A stretch of DNA of 64,000 nucleotides from positions 6,196,480 through 6,260,479 of the forward strand of contig OZ004593.1 of assembly GCA_963924555.1 (NCBI GenBank), in the 5' to 3' direction. The translations under genes were made by a program, and so were the position numbers. This document shows positions 1 through 12,457 of this stretch, piece after piece (positions within the stretch are counted from its first letter, which is position 1; the number at the start of each line of letters is the position of its first letter). The notes under the pieces are model-generated. The model did no database searches, was not told the DNA's origin, and worked only from the letters and a program-made list of their open reading frames with translations. The stretch comes from Crambe crambe. Lineage: Eukaryota > Porifera > Demospongiae > Poecilosclerida > Crambeidae.

Positions 1-160
1 AGCTGATAAATCCGGTGTCACAGTTTATTTTGTCGCTGGGAGATTTTGTCGCAGCGACAAAATATCCTAGGAAATTCTGTCGCGAGCGACATAATCTCCT
101 AGGATATTTCGTCGCCGCCAGGATATATTGTCACTGCATATAAAGTACCTATCGGAGAGG
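1..160. repeat. Palindromic GTCGC-rich element (edge of a MITE-like repeat)
   Basis: Short inverted motifs built on GTCGC/GCGAC and CCTAGGA alternate here (for example TTGTCGCAGCGACAA near 44-58 and CCTAGG near 67 and 101), giving a foldable, CpG-rich block unlike the AT-rich flank. Bases 1-15 exactly match 12810-12824 inside the inner MITE, so the window may begin within a related element. No coding capacity is seen. Confidence 0.5.
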
Positions 161-602
161 TGGTATAGCTATATCTGATTATACAAACACAATCGGTCAC
201 CAATAAATTGCTTGTTTTTGTTTTTTTTTTTGTTTTTTGTGTTTTTTTTTGTTTTTTTTCCAAGCGTAGCTGATATACGAAGTAGAGCAGCATGCAGTGC
301 ATGTTACTTGTGCCTATTAAATATTTTTTGTTACGATAATAATAGTTAGGCAGTTCAAAATCAATTATTTGTTTAATGGATTTCCCCGCCCTATTTTGAT
401 AGAAATTTATACTATATTCAGTATACTGCTGTTTATCTATATATATACTAGAACATATATTATGATCATACAAACTCACATTACAGTATGATGCATAGTA
501 TACTGAAGAAATTTATTTCATTCCATTCCATCATACGAGTAAACTATGAATAATATAGCTACTAATTTATCTTCGTATTCTCTCTTTATAAAGCTTCCTC
601 AG
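161..602. other. Non-coding stretch upstream of receptor A
   Basis: AT-rich sequence with T-runs near 211-260 and no credible coding exon. A signal-peptide exon for receptor A, like those of B, C and D (an ATG exon ending in phase 1), was searched for on the + strand and not found. It may lie left of the window or be lost. Confidence 0.6.
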
Positions 603-1625
603 TATTTGTAGAGGACCCAGGACCAAGACATGTGATATCTCCTGTTGGATCACAATTCCAGCTCGACTGCTCAGTAGCTGTGGGACATCGTGTATATTGG
701 GAAATATCTGTACCATGGTATAACACTAAGTTAACTAGTGATCGTTTTGTGCATGAGGAACGCCTCCATGAACATGGTATCACAGTGAGAACCTTAGACC
801 ATTCATCTCAACTAGTCATTAATGTCACAGAAGTCCAACTAGTAAACAACATAAAATGTGTAGCAGAAGACAATGGTGGAACCGTAACTAGGGGCCAACA
901 AGTGGATGTGACCATTTATGGTAAGTGCATACTGTTCATAGACTTGGTTGATTATTGATGGCTGCATTCATATTCACAGGTCCCCCCTCACCTCCTATTG
1001 ATGTTATGCTCACACCACTCACAGTCAACTCCCTCAGAGTTAGTTGGTCCTCTCCTCCCACCCCTCCTGGAGTGACCCTGTACTTCAACCTGACAATGTT
1101 CAACCTCAACAATTCCAGTTCTGAACCAGTGCTGATAAGGACAGACATACAGACACAGAACTACAACTTCACTAATAACATGTCTCAGTCTAGACCATGT
1201 GATGTCTACAGCTTCCAAGTCACTGCAAGAAATGATGTTGGGATTGGTAATCCAAGTGAGATAATCATTGGGAGTCTCCCCTCATTACCTGATATATCAG
1301 CTGTGGAGGACTCACTCCAGCACTCTCTAGCTAAGGCTAATGGAAGTGTCACTCTGAGAGTTCAATTTAATGTGAATAGTGAACTACAAACTACAACTTA
1401 CCAAATCATAAAGATTATTCTTGCAGGAGGCCACGGCATGTCCAGCATACCCAGTGATGAAGTACACATTAAAGCTGGAGGACTCTGAAGGTGATAGGAA
1501 TGAGACATCTCTATCACTCACAGGCAACAGGTCAATAAGTGGGTTAATGGAGAACGTCTACTACACCTATTATATTGTGGCAATAAACAGTATCGGAAAT
1601 CAAACATCATCTTCAAGGAGTATAA
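603..1625 (+). CDS. Receptor A, partial: Ig-like domain plus two FN3 domains
   Basis: Three open exons match exons 2-4 of receptors B, C and D in order and phase: 603-920 (Ig-like, begins VFVEDPGP, ends before gtaagt, phase 1 to 1), 980-1371 (first FN3 with the first strand of the second, phase 1 to 0, weak donor gtgaat) and 1427-1625 (rest of the second FN3, ACPAYPVMKYTL, phase 0 to 1). Exon 2 carries the PGPxxV and SQFQLDC Ig features; the FN3 carries VSWSSP. All three frames are intact. No signal-peptide exon upstream and no third-domain, membrane or tail exon downstream on this strand before 15.9 kb was found. It is therefore a truncated copy, or one broken by the repeat-rich insertion after 1640. 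Predicted role: extracellular part of a surface receptor. Confidence 0.7.
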
Positions 1626-2182
1626 GTAAGTATTGCTGAATACATTAATACTGTAATGCAAGCTGTTACAGTGATCTCTTAGTCTACAGGGACAACACCA
1701 CTAGTGGAACAACAATGTGTCCTACAGGTTTCAACAAGTTCTATTTTATTCTGGGAATTTCTATTTTACATTTTAGCCTCTTAAAATTATGCCAATTTAG
1801 CTTTAACTATTTTACAATTTAAAAAGTCACTTTTTTGCATTTTTTTAAAAGTTGAATTTTAATTTTTGCGAATTTCAATAAGTGGGACTGTTAGTGGTTC
1901 CTGGGGCTGCTTCCTCTGTAGTAGCTTCACAGGTAGTGGTTTTGTTTTTGCTTTCCCTGACAACTCTTATCTTGGCATTGATGAACTTAATGCTGTCTTT
2001 TTCCATTACTAAGCAGTTTTCTTGCGACATTTGCAGCTGCAATTAGAGTTGTACCTGTGTGATGATAATTCATATAAATCAGGTATGGATCTGAAAATTC
2101 AAACCCCTTATCTATTATTCAAGAGCTAGAGAGGGGTCTGAAATTTCAGGTCCATGATTCTCATCATTAAAGAAAATCTGAT

Positions 2183-2389
2183 GGGTACAGGTTAAAATCA
2201 AAATTTTCACTTAAATTCGCACATTACAATCAGTAGAACAACTGAATCTGACATGATAATGCATTTTCCAGCTGCAACTTGACATGCATGTGCATGAACT
2301 TTAAATGTGTATTTTGTGAAACCAGTTCCTCCCAGACCATCAAGGACCCAATCCCCAGATGAAGAATAGAGAGTAATAAGTTCCTCCAT
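2183..2389 (-). mobile_element. Decayed transposon-like fragment with a DNA-methylase-like motif
   Basis: On the minus strand, 2389-2207 encodes a short frame with LITLYSSSGDWVLDGLGGTG. This resembles motif I of N4/N6-type DNA methylases (usual form: LI, YS, GD, VLDPFxGSGTT). A stop codon lies just upstream, after a segment encoding DATGKPVDPNQF, so the reading frame is broken. The part at 2183-2312 is homologous to 37410-37590 in an AXDND1 intron, which shows it is a dispersed repeat. The element class is not determined. Confidence 0.45.
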
Positions 2390-3277
2390 TAAAAGAACTG
2401 GTTAGGGTCTACTGGTTTACCAGTAGCATCATCAATAAAGTATGAGTCAGTTTGAAAATGGTTGGAACAATATTATTTTGGGTAATGGTGTTTGTTCTCC
2501 AAAACTCCCAACCACAACCCCAATAGTAGTTTCATCAAAATTTGAAGTAATTCTTCCTAAAAAAATAATTGTAGTACAATAGAGCAATCAGAGCAATCTC
2601 AAGCAGTACTTTTTTTTCTTTCCATCTAATCCACATACAGCAATTTGTACTGAATCTGCATTCATGAAATAGGACTGTGTTAGTGACTTCAAATCACAAA
2701 TAAATAATAATAATAGTGAAATTCTGTAGAGAAACACTGTAATTGAGTGCTCCAATTATGACACGTGATTTCTTGTACTCTGATGGAGGCCATGCCTCCA
2801 AATAAGAAAAAAATAATCATACTGTAATAATAAGTAAACATATTAGGTCAAAAATGGACAGTCGAAAGCCACTGAAATTTCCTGCCCAATAATAACTTGA
2901 TGCAGCACATCTGGGTCCAATTCCATTACATCCAGAGTATACCTGTTGTATCACCACTCTGTGTAGCCAAAATAGGTCATCACATTCCTGTGGTGTGATT
3001 GTAGATATATTTTGTTATCATTTGCTTCATAGCCTGTTGGCAAAACTGCATAAACTGTTGAGGTACTGTTTTACCAGAAAAATTCAGCTTGAATGACTCA
3101 AGCTTTTCTGCTGTTGTAAAACTTGGAAACTTTTAAAAAAATTATACTACTAGGGCAATGTACAACATTTGAGTCACAGCAAGCGAGCGAGCAAGTATTC
3201 CTATAGGCTTTTGTGCTGATAGCTATTCATTTGTGCTTTCAACTCCTTAGAAGATTTTTGATGTGAGTTTTATATGT

Positions 3278-3465
3278 AAGTGGCAGGCAGCTGCATACAT
3301 AGAAAACTGTAATGCTTACCTCAAAGCACTTAGATAAGCCTAACGCCTACAAGCTGCTTAGATAAGCCTTGTACCTGCTGCCCAAAAGGCTGTAGAAATG
3401 TTGAGCTTGAGCTGATAGTTCATTTTTGTGCTTACATGCATGCAGCTGTGCCTGCCACTTACATA
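3278..3465. repeat. Inverted repeat around TAAGTGGCAGGCAGCTGCAT
   Basis: GTAAGTGGCAGGCAGCTGCA near 3278-3297 is mirrored by TGCAGCTGTGCCTGCCACTTAC near 3440-3462. The interior also carries a direct duplication of CTTAGATAAGCC (about 3328 and 3358). Likely a small foldback element. Confidence 0.45.
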
Positions 3466-4528
3466 ACTCAACAAGGCTAGACTAGCTAGCACCAGTAATA
3501 AGTATTGGATGAAAAAGTCAGTTAGATGATACCATACCCCTCCAGATAGTCTCTGGAAAAGGCACCACTATTGCACAACACATACATACGTATGTATGTA
3601 CATACGTACGTACATCTGGGGCATTTTGGAGTGTAGACCTAGATTTTAATGAGTCATGACCTAAGAGTCAGCTCGCTCACTGCAATTAGCTTGAGCAAGC
3701 AACAGCTTCTTTTATGGTGATAATTTCTTGGCTTAGTTCTTGAAATAGTCTCTCATTTCAAGGCCTCTAAATGATTTGAAACAGTTTCCCTATAATTCCG
3801 GAGAAGCATTAATGCCCTTTTTGACCTTGGTACAGTTTGATCTTTTAATGAACCTTCAGAGTACATTTTGAAGACCTTTGTAACATGTGAAAAAGAAGCC
3901 GATGGTAATGTGGCTAGGAAATATATATAGGAAATATATCATTCTGTCATCCAATTGGTTCACCTGTACGTAAAAATAATTGAGTCTCTTCACATAGGGA
4001 ACAATTCACAATTAACACAGATGCCAGCTAAAATTTAATATTAACACTAGCTAAATAGATGCACAAGCCTTCTTCCATCCTTGTGGCTTCTCCACTGGTG
4101 GTTCACCTTCAGATGGTACATTTCCCATTTCATACAATAACTTTCTACACTGTACAATCTAATAAAGTATAAGACAAGATTACTGATCAAGGAATGGTGT
4201 ATAATCATACATGTGCAAATCTCTTCAGACTTAACGTCCTAAGGGCTGGCTTTCCATTGCAAGTTCAAAATTAGCCTAGACCCGTCAAGATATAGGGACA
4301 TGGATATGGGAAATTTAATTCAATACACTGTTCCCTATACCATGCCCTAGGTGAATTATTATGCATACCCAATCACACAAAGCCCATTTATGCCAAGAAT
4401 CATGACCACTTAGCTAGTTATGTAGAGTCATTGCCAACTATTAGTAACAGGCATGCACACCAACTATTAAATTTTAGCAAGGTGTGTATGTCCTTATAGC
4501 GTTCTTGAACAGTGTGTCCATTCTAATG

Positions 4529-4666
4529 ATACTGTGGATTGCAGGTTAACAAATTTAGCAACAGTGTCATATGACTGACATGAACCAACCAGTTATTTCA
4601 CTGCTAATTATGATTGGTCATTGCAAGAATGACGAAATTAGTGAACTGACCTGCAATCCACAGTAT
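4529..4666. repeat. 18-bp perfect inverted repeat
   Basis: ATACTGTGGATTGCAGGT at 4529-4546 is the exact reverse complement of 4649-4666, with about 100 bp between. It looks like the termini of a tiny foldback or MITE. Confidence 0.55.
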
Positions 4667-5174
4667 ATATGTGTGTTACACAAAGCTTACTTTACAGCTG
4701 CCTGTGTAACTGTTTATTCAGATAGTGAAACCATTGCAAAAATCAGAAACGAGCTGTGTGCTATGATCAGTATGTATGCCTGGACTACCTGTCAACTTAC
4801 TTATTCACAGTCTATAGGCTTGCTAACAGTATTGTTGTTAGTGGGTGTGCAGTCCTCAATAGCATGTAAAACATTGTGAACTATAGATGAAAGGATATCC
4901 CCTACTATAGCTACATGTAGACACATGATCCGGACTATGGTTACATCTCATATCTATATAGTTGTTTCTCTTTGATATCTGATTTCCAAAACATGTACCT
5001 GACATTTGTTCCCAAATCCCAACCAGTATAATATGTTTACAGTAACAAGTCTTTCTGTATGTGGTTAGTGCTAGTCGTTGCTATGCTGTATGTGGTGGTT
5101 GGGGTGGAGTCTACACTGCAGCTCAGAAGACATCCATTAGAGAGTGTTTATAATGACTAAACACACATTAGTGA

Positions 5175-5987
5175 TTGAGGTATTTTGACTGCAATCAAAG
5201 TGCATGGTTGACAGATCACATACCAGGTTTCACTGGCTTCAAGAATTTGCAGAGACAGTCATCTTGTGGATTTCTGGTGGACTTCTGGGTTGCTATGGAG
5301 TGCATAATGGAGAAGTGGAAAGGCCCATTCAGGCTTGCGGTTATTGTTATGATGAACCTTTACTTCTTCTCTAATATGTGCAAAAAAAAAGTGGACTTGT
5401 CATGGCCTACCCAGCCACTGCCTATGACCTAGGTACGAAACTAATTATTACCAGATAATGAAACTATATACTCACTGGTCATGCAATTTCAACATATGGC
5501 TGAAAAGAGAAACTTGTGATATGAATTGGGATGGCAGCTTGAGATTTTCACTATGAAAACTCCAAATGTATGTAAAGGGCACACTTTCATTCTCTGGCAA
5601 GTTCAGTACCACAGGCCATCCAACATCTCAAAGCTACTGGGTATTGTGTATTTTCGCGCTATTTTCGTGTTTTAGATAAAAAGAGGCCAAAGCACACACA
5701 CTGTTTGTCAAAATTTTTGCAGCCAGTCCATTTTCTGTTCTATATAATCATATAAACTCCCAAAAAATTTTCATGCTTTTGTCCGCCATGTAAACATCAC
5801 GCAATATTTTGCCCTTAAGGTGCGTGTGTAACAACATTTGGTAATCTATTTTAATCCACAAAAAGATTTTCACAACCATGTGATTAGTGGGTGTGTGTTT
5901 ACCGTAGTTCATAGCAACATGTTTTGCTATTACGTTTTGCTAGATCATCATTCCGTGTTTTCTTTCCAGATGGTGAAAGGTTTCACG

Positions 5988-6025
<38 letters not shown>

Positions 6026-8970
6026 TGGCTGGCTAGCTTACAATCACATGATTGTGTTTCCTTAGAGAGTCATATAAATTCTCAGAGTCAATTTACTAAG
6101 AAGCATCATGTAGAATGCCATGCCAATAGTACATGACAATAACACATGTACTATATAGAGGCCGGCAGAAAGTGTATACCCTTTCACAATAATTATTGAT
6201 AATCATCCTACATTTTATCCTGCTCTAATCTTGTCATAACATGTCATTTGCGGTTGATTCTGGGAAATTGAGGTATAATCATTGCCTTAATTATTTTAAA
6301 AACAATTCAACTTCCACCAGGACGTCACCTGATTAGTGGGTGTGTATCTAAAGTAATATAGGGATCCATGATTTCAGAATTGACTATTCCTAGCATATGC
6401 TCAACTTTTACTAGGATGTAGAACGTGGTCACTGACATGTGACTGTGGATCAACACACACTCGTATAATGAAAGGGGCAATGGTAAATAAATAAAATAAC
6501 AATAGAGTAGTGTTTATGGGCACTGCTGTGGTTTGATCCTTTAATTACTTGTATAAAATCTGAAAAGCTCACTGCCTTCCTTATATGGACTTAAGAAACC
6601 CTACTATTGTGTTGTTTACTGACCTCAAGCATTTATAAGCAAACATTCTGCAATCTCCTGTACATGGGAGCTTGCAGCTTCCTTATATGGCTGCTAGTGA
6701 CTATTGTTCTGTTTACATAGTGATCTGAATATCATCTCGGGGCACCAAGTTTGATGAAAACTTCTAGAATCTCCCGTAAATAGAAGCAGATCATTAATGC
6801 ATTGATAATATTTATGTAGATTCGCCAGGTGAAGTAGTTTTTGTCATTTTGAGAGATCCATAGATTCAATAATGCATAATATTTAAGTTGATACATAATA
6901 ATTATTATCCAACAGATAATTTGGTGACTTTCATCATAAATCAAGCCATCTTCTTAAAAGTGAAGACTGGTCTGGAAGCATATGGGTCTGTCATGACAGA
7001 AGCACTGGCGGTATTTTGACAGTTGCATGGTTGGCAGTTCACATATCAACAGATTTCACTGTTAGTTCAAGAATTTACAGACACTGTCATCTCAGTCAAT
7101 TTCTGGGTTGCTATAGGGTACCTAGGTAATAGGTCGTATTGATAATGAAAGTTAGTATATCGATTCATTCACTGGTCATGCAATCTCAACAATGGCGGCT
7201 TGAGGTTTTCACTGTGTGGTTCATAATTTATATTCAGTTCAATAAACATCTAACAGGCTGCTCACCCACAACGCCCTGCATTTCTAATATCTAACATTTC
7301 GCATTTCTTCTCTATTTACATAATCCATTTACCTCTTAATGTAACATGCACTCCCTGAAATGTAAATGCCTCTATAACCAGGTGTCCCAGTGCGAGTTAC
7401 TTTACCCCTTACTAGGGAAATGCAAAGCATTGTGGGGTGAGCGCACATGCTCAGCTTACCCAAGGTCGTCACAGAAATACAATGTTAAGATGGAACATAC
7501 GACAATATATATATTATCACACTATGAATAATAAGAGCTTTTCCTTCAGTGTATTTTTTGTAGGAAACTGTAAGATACACAAGGGCACAGCATATTTGGA
7601 TAGGAAACAAGGAAACTTGCCGTGCCCTTGTGTATCCTATGAATTTCCTTGTCAAGTTTCTTACAGGTTTCAGGCAAGGATATCTCATAGTGTCAGTACA
7701 CATTTATACATCTGCATATGAGGGTGAAAGGTCATCATCACTAGTGTGGGCCAGGCTTGCTTCGCTCACCCCAATAATTATGAGGATACGTACATTGAAG
7801 CCCTTCCTCATTGAGGAGTTCCAGATGACCTGTTATCATTGAGCAAACTTCTCTATTATGAAAAATATTGGCTGACAATGGCATTAGCTATTGCCATGTG
7901 AGCCTTTGAAATAAATATATTTCCTTGTAGACACTATGCTAGTCACATGAACCACGCAACATGTAATGTACAGGAGGCCTTGGCACACAATAGTTCTTCT
8001 TTCAAATAATTGCACAATGACCTTAATTATTTTACTCCCACCATTCCAAGAGTTCACATGAGAATAATACTGACAAACTCTGTATCACACTGGAAATTTA
8101 TGGGTAGTAATATTACATTAACATTACATTTTTTAGTTGCTTAATAGAGTCAATTTGTATCAGCAGTATGGTTTGGTTCCTTGCCGTTTTTTATATTGCA
8201 TCCTGAATAATAGAGAGTTCACTTACTAATAATGTGCCATGCTCTAGTATAGTGTGCATCACTTAGTTACAGTACTAACTAAGCACACCTAGAATTAGAA
8301 TTATGTACATGTTGGTTAGCCTGTCATATAAATAGTTGAGTGTTATAGTTAAGTTCACTTCTGAATGAAGGATAATAACATGTGCTACACAAAGTTCATG
8401 TAGCTTATCAATAGTTTCCTCTAATGTATGTAGGACTATCCTACATATGTAACTTGCAGCGCTCTGGGGAAAAATTATCATGCCTTGTTTTTCATAACAG
8501 GTGCCTTGTGGATACTAAAAGATACTTGCGGTTGATTCTGGGAAAGAAGTTTTAATCCACATTAATTACCATTTTTTAAAAGCGGCATGTAATGACCTAT
8601 ACAGGTCATAGTCTAGGATGAAGTGATAGCTAGAACATGGTCACTGACATGTGACTAGTGGATCGACATAATGAAAGGACCTATAATTATCCTAGTAGAG
8701 TTCATCTGTTTATGGTCACTATTCCGGTTTGGCAAAGAAGCAAAATAATACACATTAAGTTATGATAATTGACACAATTATCCAACATCAGTGGAGACTT
8801 TGATGTGTCATCAGCATGTTGATCCATCTAATGATGGCTTCAAGAATTTGCAGACACAGGTCATCTTATAATTATAATTATGCATGGAGATTTCTGGTTG
8901 ACTTCTGGGTAGCTATGGAGTAAATCTATACTGAATCATCCACTAGCTGTTTAAACTATGTGGTTCAGAA
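5175..8970. repeat. Degenerate duplicated non-coding unit (three partial copies)
   Basis: Related blocks recur at about 5175-5290, 7008-7120 and 8805-8925, sharing phrases such as TCAAGAATTTGCAGA, GTCATCT and CTTCTGGGT-GCTATGGAG. A second shared block containing TTGCGGTTGATTCTGGGAAA and GGTCACTGACATGTGACT is found at about 6247-6475 and 8525-8690. The order is the same, so an ancient tandem duplication of roughly 2 kb followed by decay is likely. No open frame is conserved between copies. Confidence 0.5.
7573..7636. repeat. Hairpin, 15-bp arms
   Basis: GATACACAAGGGCAC near 7573-7587 is mirrored by GTGCCCTTGTGTATC near 7622-7636, and the similarity continues outward imperfectly (GGAAACTGTAAG against CTTACAG). 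A small foldback element. Confidence 0.5.
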
Positions 8971-10373
8971 ACTAGTGTGCTTTAATAGAATTCAAAGTAG
9001 TTGTGTCTATAATAAATGGCTCTATAAATCAAGGGTGTGGTATACTACTTATTTAACTATAAGTAATAAAGCACTGTATGTTGCTGCATAATGGATCAAC
9101 CCATAATTATGTGCATATGCACAGTAATTAAGGGATTTTCCTTAGATCCTCTGCACTAAGTGTCCTCATATGGAAGGAGAGAATGGCACTTTATGTACCA
9201 TGCCCATGGTAATTCATCCACCAATATTGCAGGTTCAAGAGAATGTCTCTGTAACTTACTCAAAATTGCAGTCCTAATGAATTTTTCTGTGGTGTGATTA
9301 GTGGTTTATGCATGCACTGTGCATGTGGTTTGTTTGTGTTGCTTGTATGGTTTGGGGAAACCTCACTTGTGGCCACAAGGTGCCCCCTACTATGGTTTGT
9401 GCAGGTTTGGGAAAGCGCTATATAGAGACATGCAAATTATGCTTTTTTTTCTTCCCTATTATGCTATGCTCCAATGCCAGAACCCCTGCCCTATTATACT
9501 CAACAAACATGCCTATTATTGCTTCAAAAATTGGTTAATAAGTGATGGTTTATTGTAGCATAATTGCAGCCTCTTTTAGTTATCCATCATAATTATCAGC
9601 AGCAAGTTAGTTTGCTGGAACATTTAGTAAAGAAAACAGCAGTTGTAATAACACAGCCAAACAAATGGCTAATTAATATTGTGAAAAGCCACGAGCATAA
9701 TAATGAAAGCTCTAGAAGGAGCACATACCTATATACATGGAGCATGTATATAGATTATAATTAAAGGAACGCAATGTGCCAATATGACATGTCACAAGTG
9801 CATGGTGTGAATAGAAATAACAGCTCCTGATAAAATAAAGAGTCAATGTACAAATGGCACGGATGTTCATTGTACACTTTTGACTTATACTTTCAAGTCA
9901 CACTTTATGTAACACCGTGCAACTACAAACCGTCACACCTGTGGATTTTGCTTATGATATTTTAAAGCTTTCAGTCAAACCTCACTTGATATCATTCATA
10001 CTTCATAAAATGTACACAGTTTGCCCATAACTGAAAATGATGAGGCTTCGATCTGCAAACCTAACCAGTTTGGTAAATGGTGTCATACGTAATGATATAC
10101 CACCTTGACTAATAATCCCTTTACCTATTACTATGACTTTGGATTGAGCATCACAGCAAAGGACAATTCAAACTCTGCACTGACACAACATGTCAATACA
10201 GCGACAGGGAAGAGCTGATGATCGATGTGAGGAACCAGGGGCACATATGCCCCCTTGAAATGAATCCCCCCTTTGGTGACAACTGATCGCTGTAGGATAT
10301 TTAGTTAGCTATATGGAAGGGGATAGGTTTTGCACTTTATTGAGTATACTATCCCCTTACTATATATACTTTA

Positions 10374-10397
10374 CACACACACACACACACACACACA
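10374..10397. repeat. (CA)n microsatellite
   Basis: About twelve CA dinucleotides in a row. Confidence 0.9.
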
Positions 10398-11214
10398 TGG
10401 AGGGAAGAGGAGGGGAAAATTCTGGATCCCTGAGGAGAAAGGATCTCAGCCGATCCCACTGCTCCTGTCCTACTTGGAGGTGACTCCTCTACCCCTCAAA
10501 TAATAGAGTATGCAGAAATCAGGCTTAAACTGTGAGGTACTGTAGATTAACTGGAGTCAATCATAAAGGTCAGATGCTACATGCAACAGCTGATAGTTAA
10601 TAGCATCCCTTTACCTGGACAATCCCTTTGCACTTGCAGGGGACAGAAACGTTGGGTGAACTTTGAGATTAATGCTAGACCTTGACCATGCAGTTATGTT
10701 CGCATCAGGACTAGCTAGCTAGTTGCTTTTTTTGTTAGGAAGACTATCATTATTTTCGAATGGTAAAGGGTCATAATTCTACCTAGCTATAGATATATAT
10801 AGCTAGCTCTCCTCGACGATCCCTTCCAGTTTCCGTTTCTGTTCTCGTTCTGTCTTCTACAATTTCATTTCACATAATATCAAGATCGATTTACTGCTCT
10901 CTCAATGAAATAAAACTCTCCAAGTATGGGGAAACTGATAGGCCTGGTGCCTGGACCACTTTCAAAGATGGTTCACTTGGAACATCATTTCAGGACTGCA
11001 TTCTAGTTGCTTGCTTGGTATAATATTATACCTCAGATACCTTGTACCTTTGAACCTAGTAAAATAACATGTTAGAGCTGTTAACTTCAGTTCCATGATG
11101 AATTACAATTTTTAAGTCATATACACACACATGATTGTTTACATGTTATGTTGTATAAATTAGTTACTGTGTACATACACACACTGCATGATCCTTGATA
11201 AAAATAACTGCAGT

Positions 11215-11593
11215 TCAACTGACAACAATCTCAGCATACTCTGGATCCAGGACTTTTGAGCCACTGACCTTCACTGCTTCATAGGCTTGGTTCTGCTCAA
11301 GATTAATTCCCTACAATTGGTATGTGATGCCATAGCTAGCATCATTCACCACCAAGCCACCAAGCTTACTTCAAGTTTAGCCTCCTGAATATCATACTTG
11401 TCTCTGTTCCAGAAACCTGAAGGATAGAATAGAAAATGCAAGGCTGTGGTGTGACAATGTACAATACCTTTATGGCACAGAACCAATAGTACCAGAACAG
11501 CAACAATGATGAGGAGACCAAGGAGAAAGATGACTACAACTGGAACAACTATGGCAGCTATATCCGTAGGTGACATTGATGTACTTGGAGGAT
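11215..11593 (-). CDS. Membrane and tail exons of an Ig/FN3 receptor (alternative or separate 3' end of receptor B)
   Basis: Three minus-strand exons form a clean 3' end. 11593-11468 (phase 1 to 1) encodes DPPSTSMSPTDIAA followed by a strongly hydrophobic helix ending LCHKG. 11416-11370 (phase 1 to 0) encodes a charged juxtamembrane piece, FWNRDKYDIQEAKLE. 11310-11215 (phase 0 to stop) encodes a tail ending DPEYAEIVVS. Splice sites are good (cag/gtattg, cag/gtaagc, tag). Phases equal those of exons 6, 7 and 9 in receptors C and D, and the YAEI motif is shared with D. No Ig or FN3 exon lies between here and receptor B 4.4 kb upstream, so these exons most simply belong to B. Confidence 0.7.
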
Positions 11594-12360
11594 CTGTAAA
11601 AATTAGACTCTCTTGATATGGAGAGGAGATGGGAACATGTAGCCAACGAACTACAGCCACATCAGTCTGCTGTGTTTGCCTCTTGCACGAATCAAATATT
11701 CTGTTTTGTAACTAGGGCACCTATATTCCCCCCAGCATGAGCCTGAGGCAGGGATTCATTAGGAATTTTTTTTGCTGAATTCACATATTTTTGTATACAC
11801 CATACCAGCAGTATAGAACTTACCAAAGAATATTGTATTGACTGAACAACTCATATGTCTTTCACGTGTGGAGCATTGCCAGTGGGGGGGGGGAATTCCC
11901 AGGGGCAGCATTAGTGGTAACTATCTGATAAATTTTTCCAGTGAAACGATTGCATGGGTGTAGGGGTAAGAGCAACCAAAATTTAAAATGATAGATTCCA
12001 CTAATCTTTTTTTTATTTGCTCCTAGCTAGCTTACTGCTATATAATGTGACTGCTAATCTAATCAATTATGATAGTCTGTGGTAAACAACCTAAATATCT
12101 GGATCCACTGCGTGAGTGTGTAAATAGTGGACAGGAATACTAGCTGGACTACTGGACTAACCTTTGACCTTAATGATAGTATGCTAGCTACCATAGGTGC
12201 GAACTGTCCCCAAACTTCGGGGACGGCCCCCAAACTGGCAGCTTTGTCCCCAAGTCCCCAAAGGGGTACTGATTTGTCCCCAAAGGCCAGGGTCCGGACT
12301 GAGCACATTGTAGTTACATGGTTCACAGGTGAGGCTGAGCTGGCAACTTAATTAACATGT

Positions 12361-12435
12361 ACAGTACTCTATACATCACTCAGTACATTATCTGTACTGT
12401 ACAGATAATGTACTGAGTAATGTATACAGTACTGA
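12361..12435. repeat. Long palindrome, 36-bp arms, 3-bp spacer
   Basis: 12361-12396 and 12400-12435 are reverse complements with three mismatches, separated by CTG. It sits inside the outer MITE and should extrude as a hairpin. Confidence 0.8.
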
Positions 12436-12457
12436 TGTATTAGCTACCTCCAAAGCT

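Larger units (their letters stand above)
1626..11214. other. 9.6-kb gene-poor, repeat-rich stretch
   Basis: No exon with recognisable protein content was found on either strand apart from a decayed methylase-like fragment at 2183-2389. The stretch holds several inverted repeats, degenerate copies of a non-coding unit between about 5.2 and 9.0 kb, a T-run of about 34 at 5988-6021, and a CA microsatellite near 10374-10397. The longest chance frame (4571-4879) spans one arm of an inverted repeat and looks like no known protein. Confidence 0.65.

Noticed and set aside
4571..4879. 102-residue + strand frame
   Set aside because: No recognisable motif, no splice context, overlaps one arm of an inverted repeat; its composition looks like chance.
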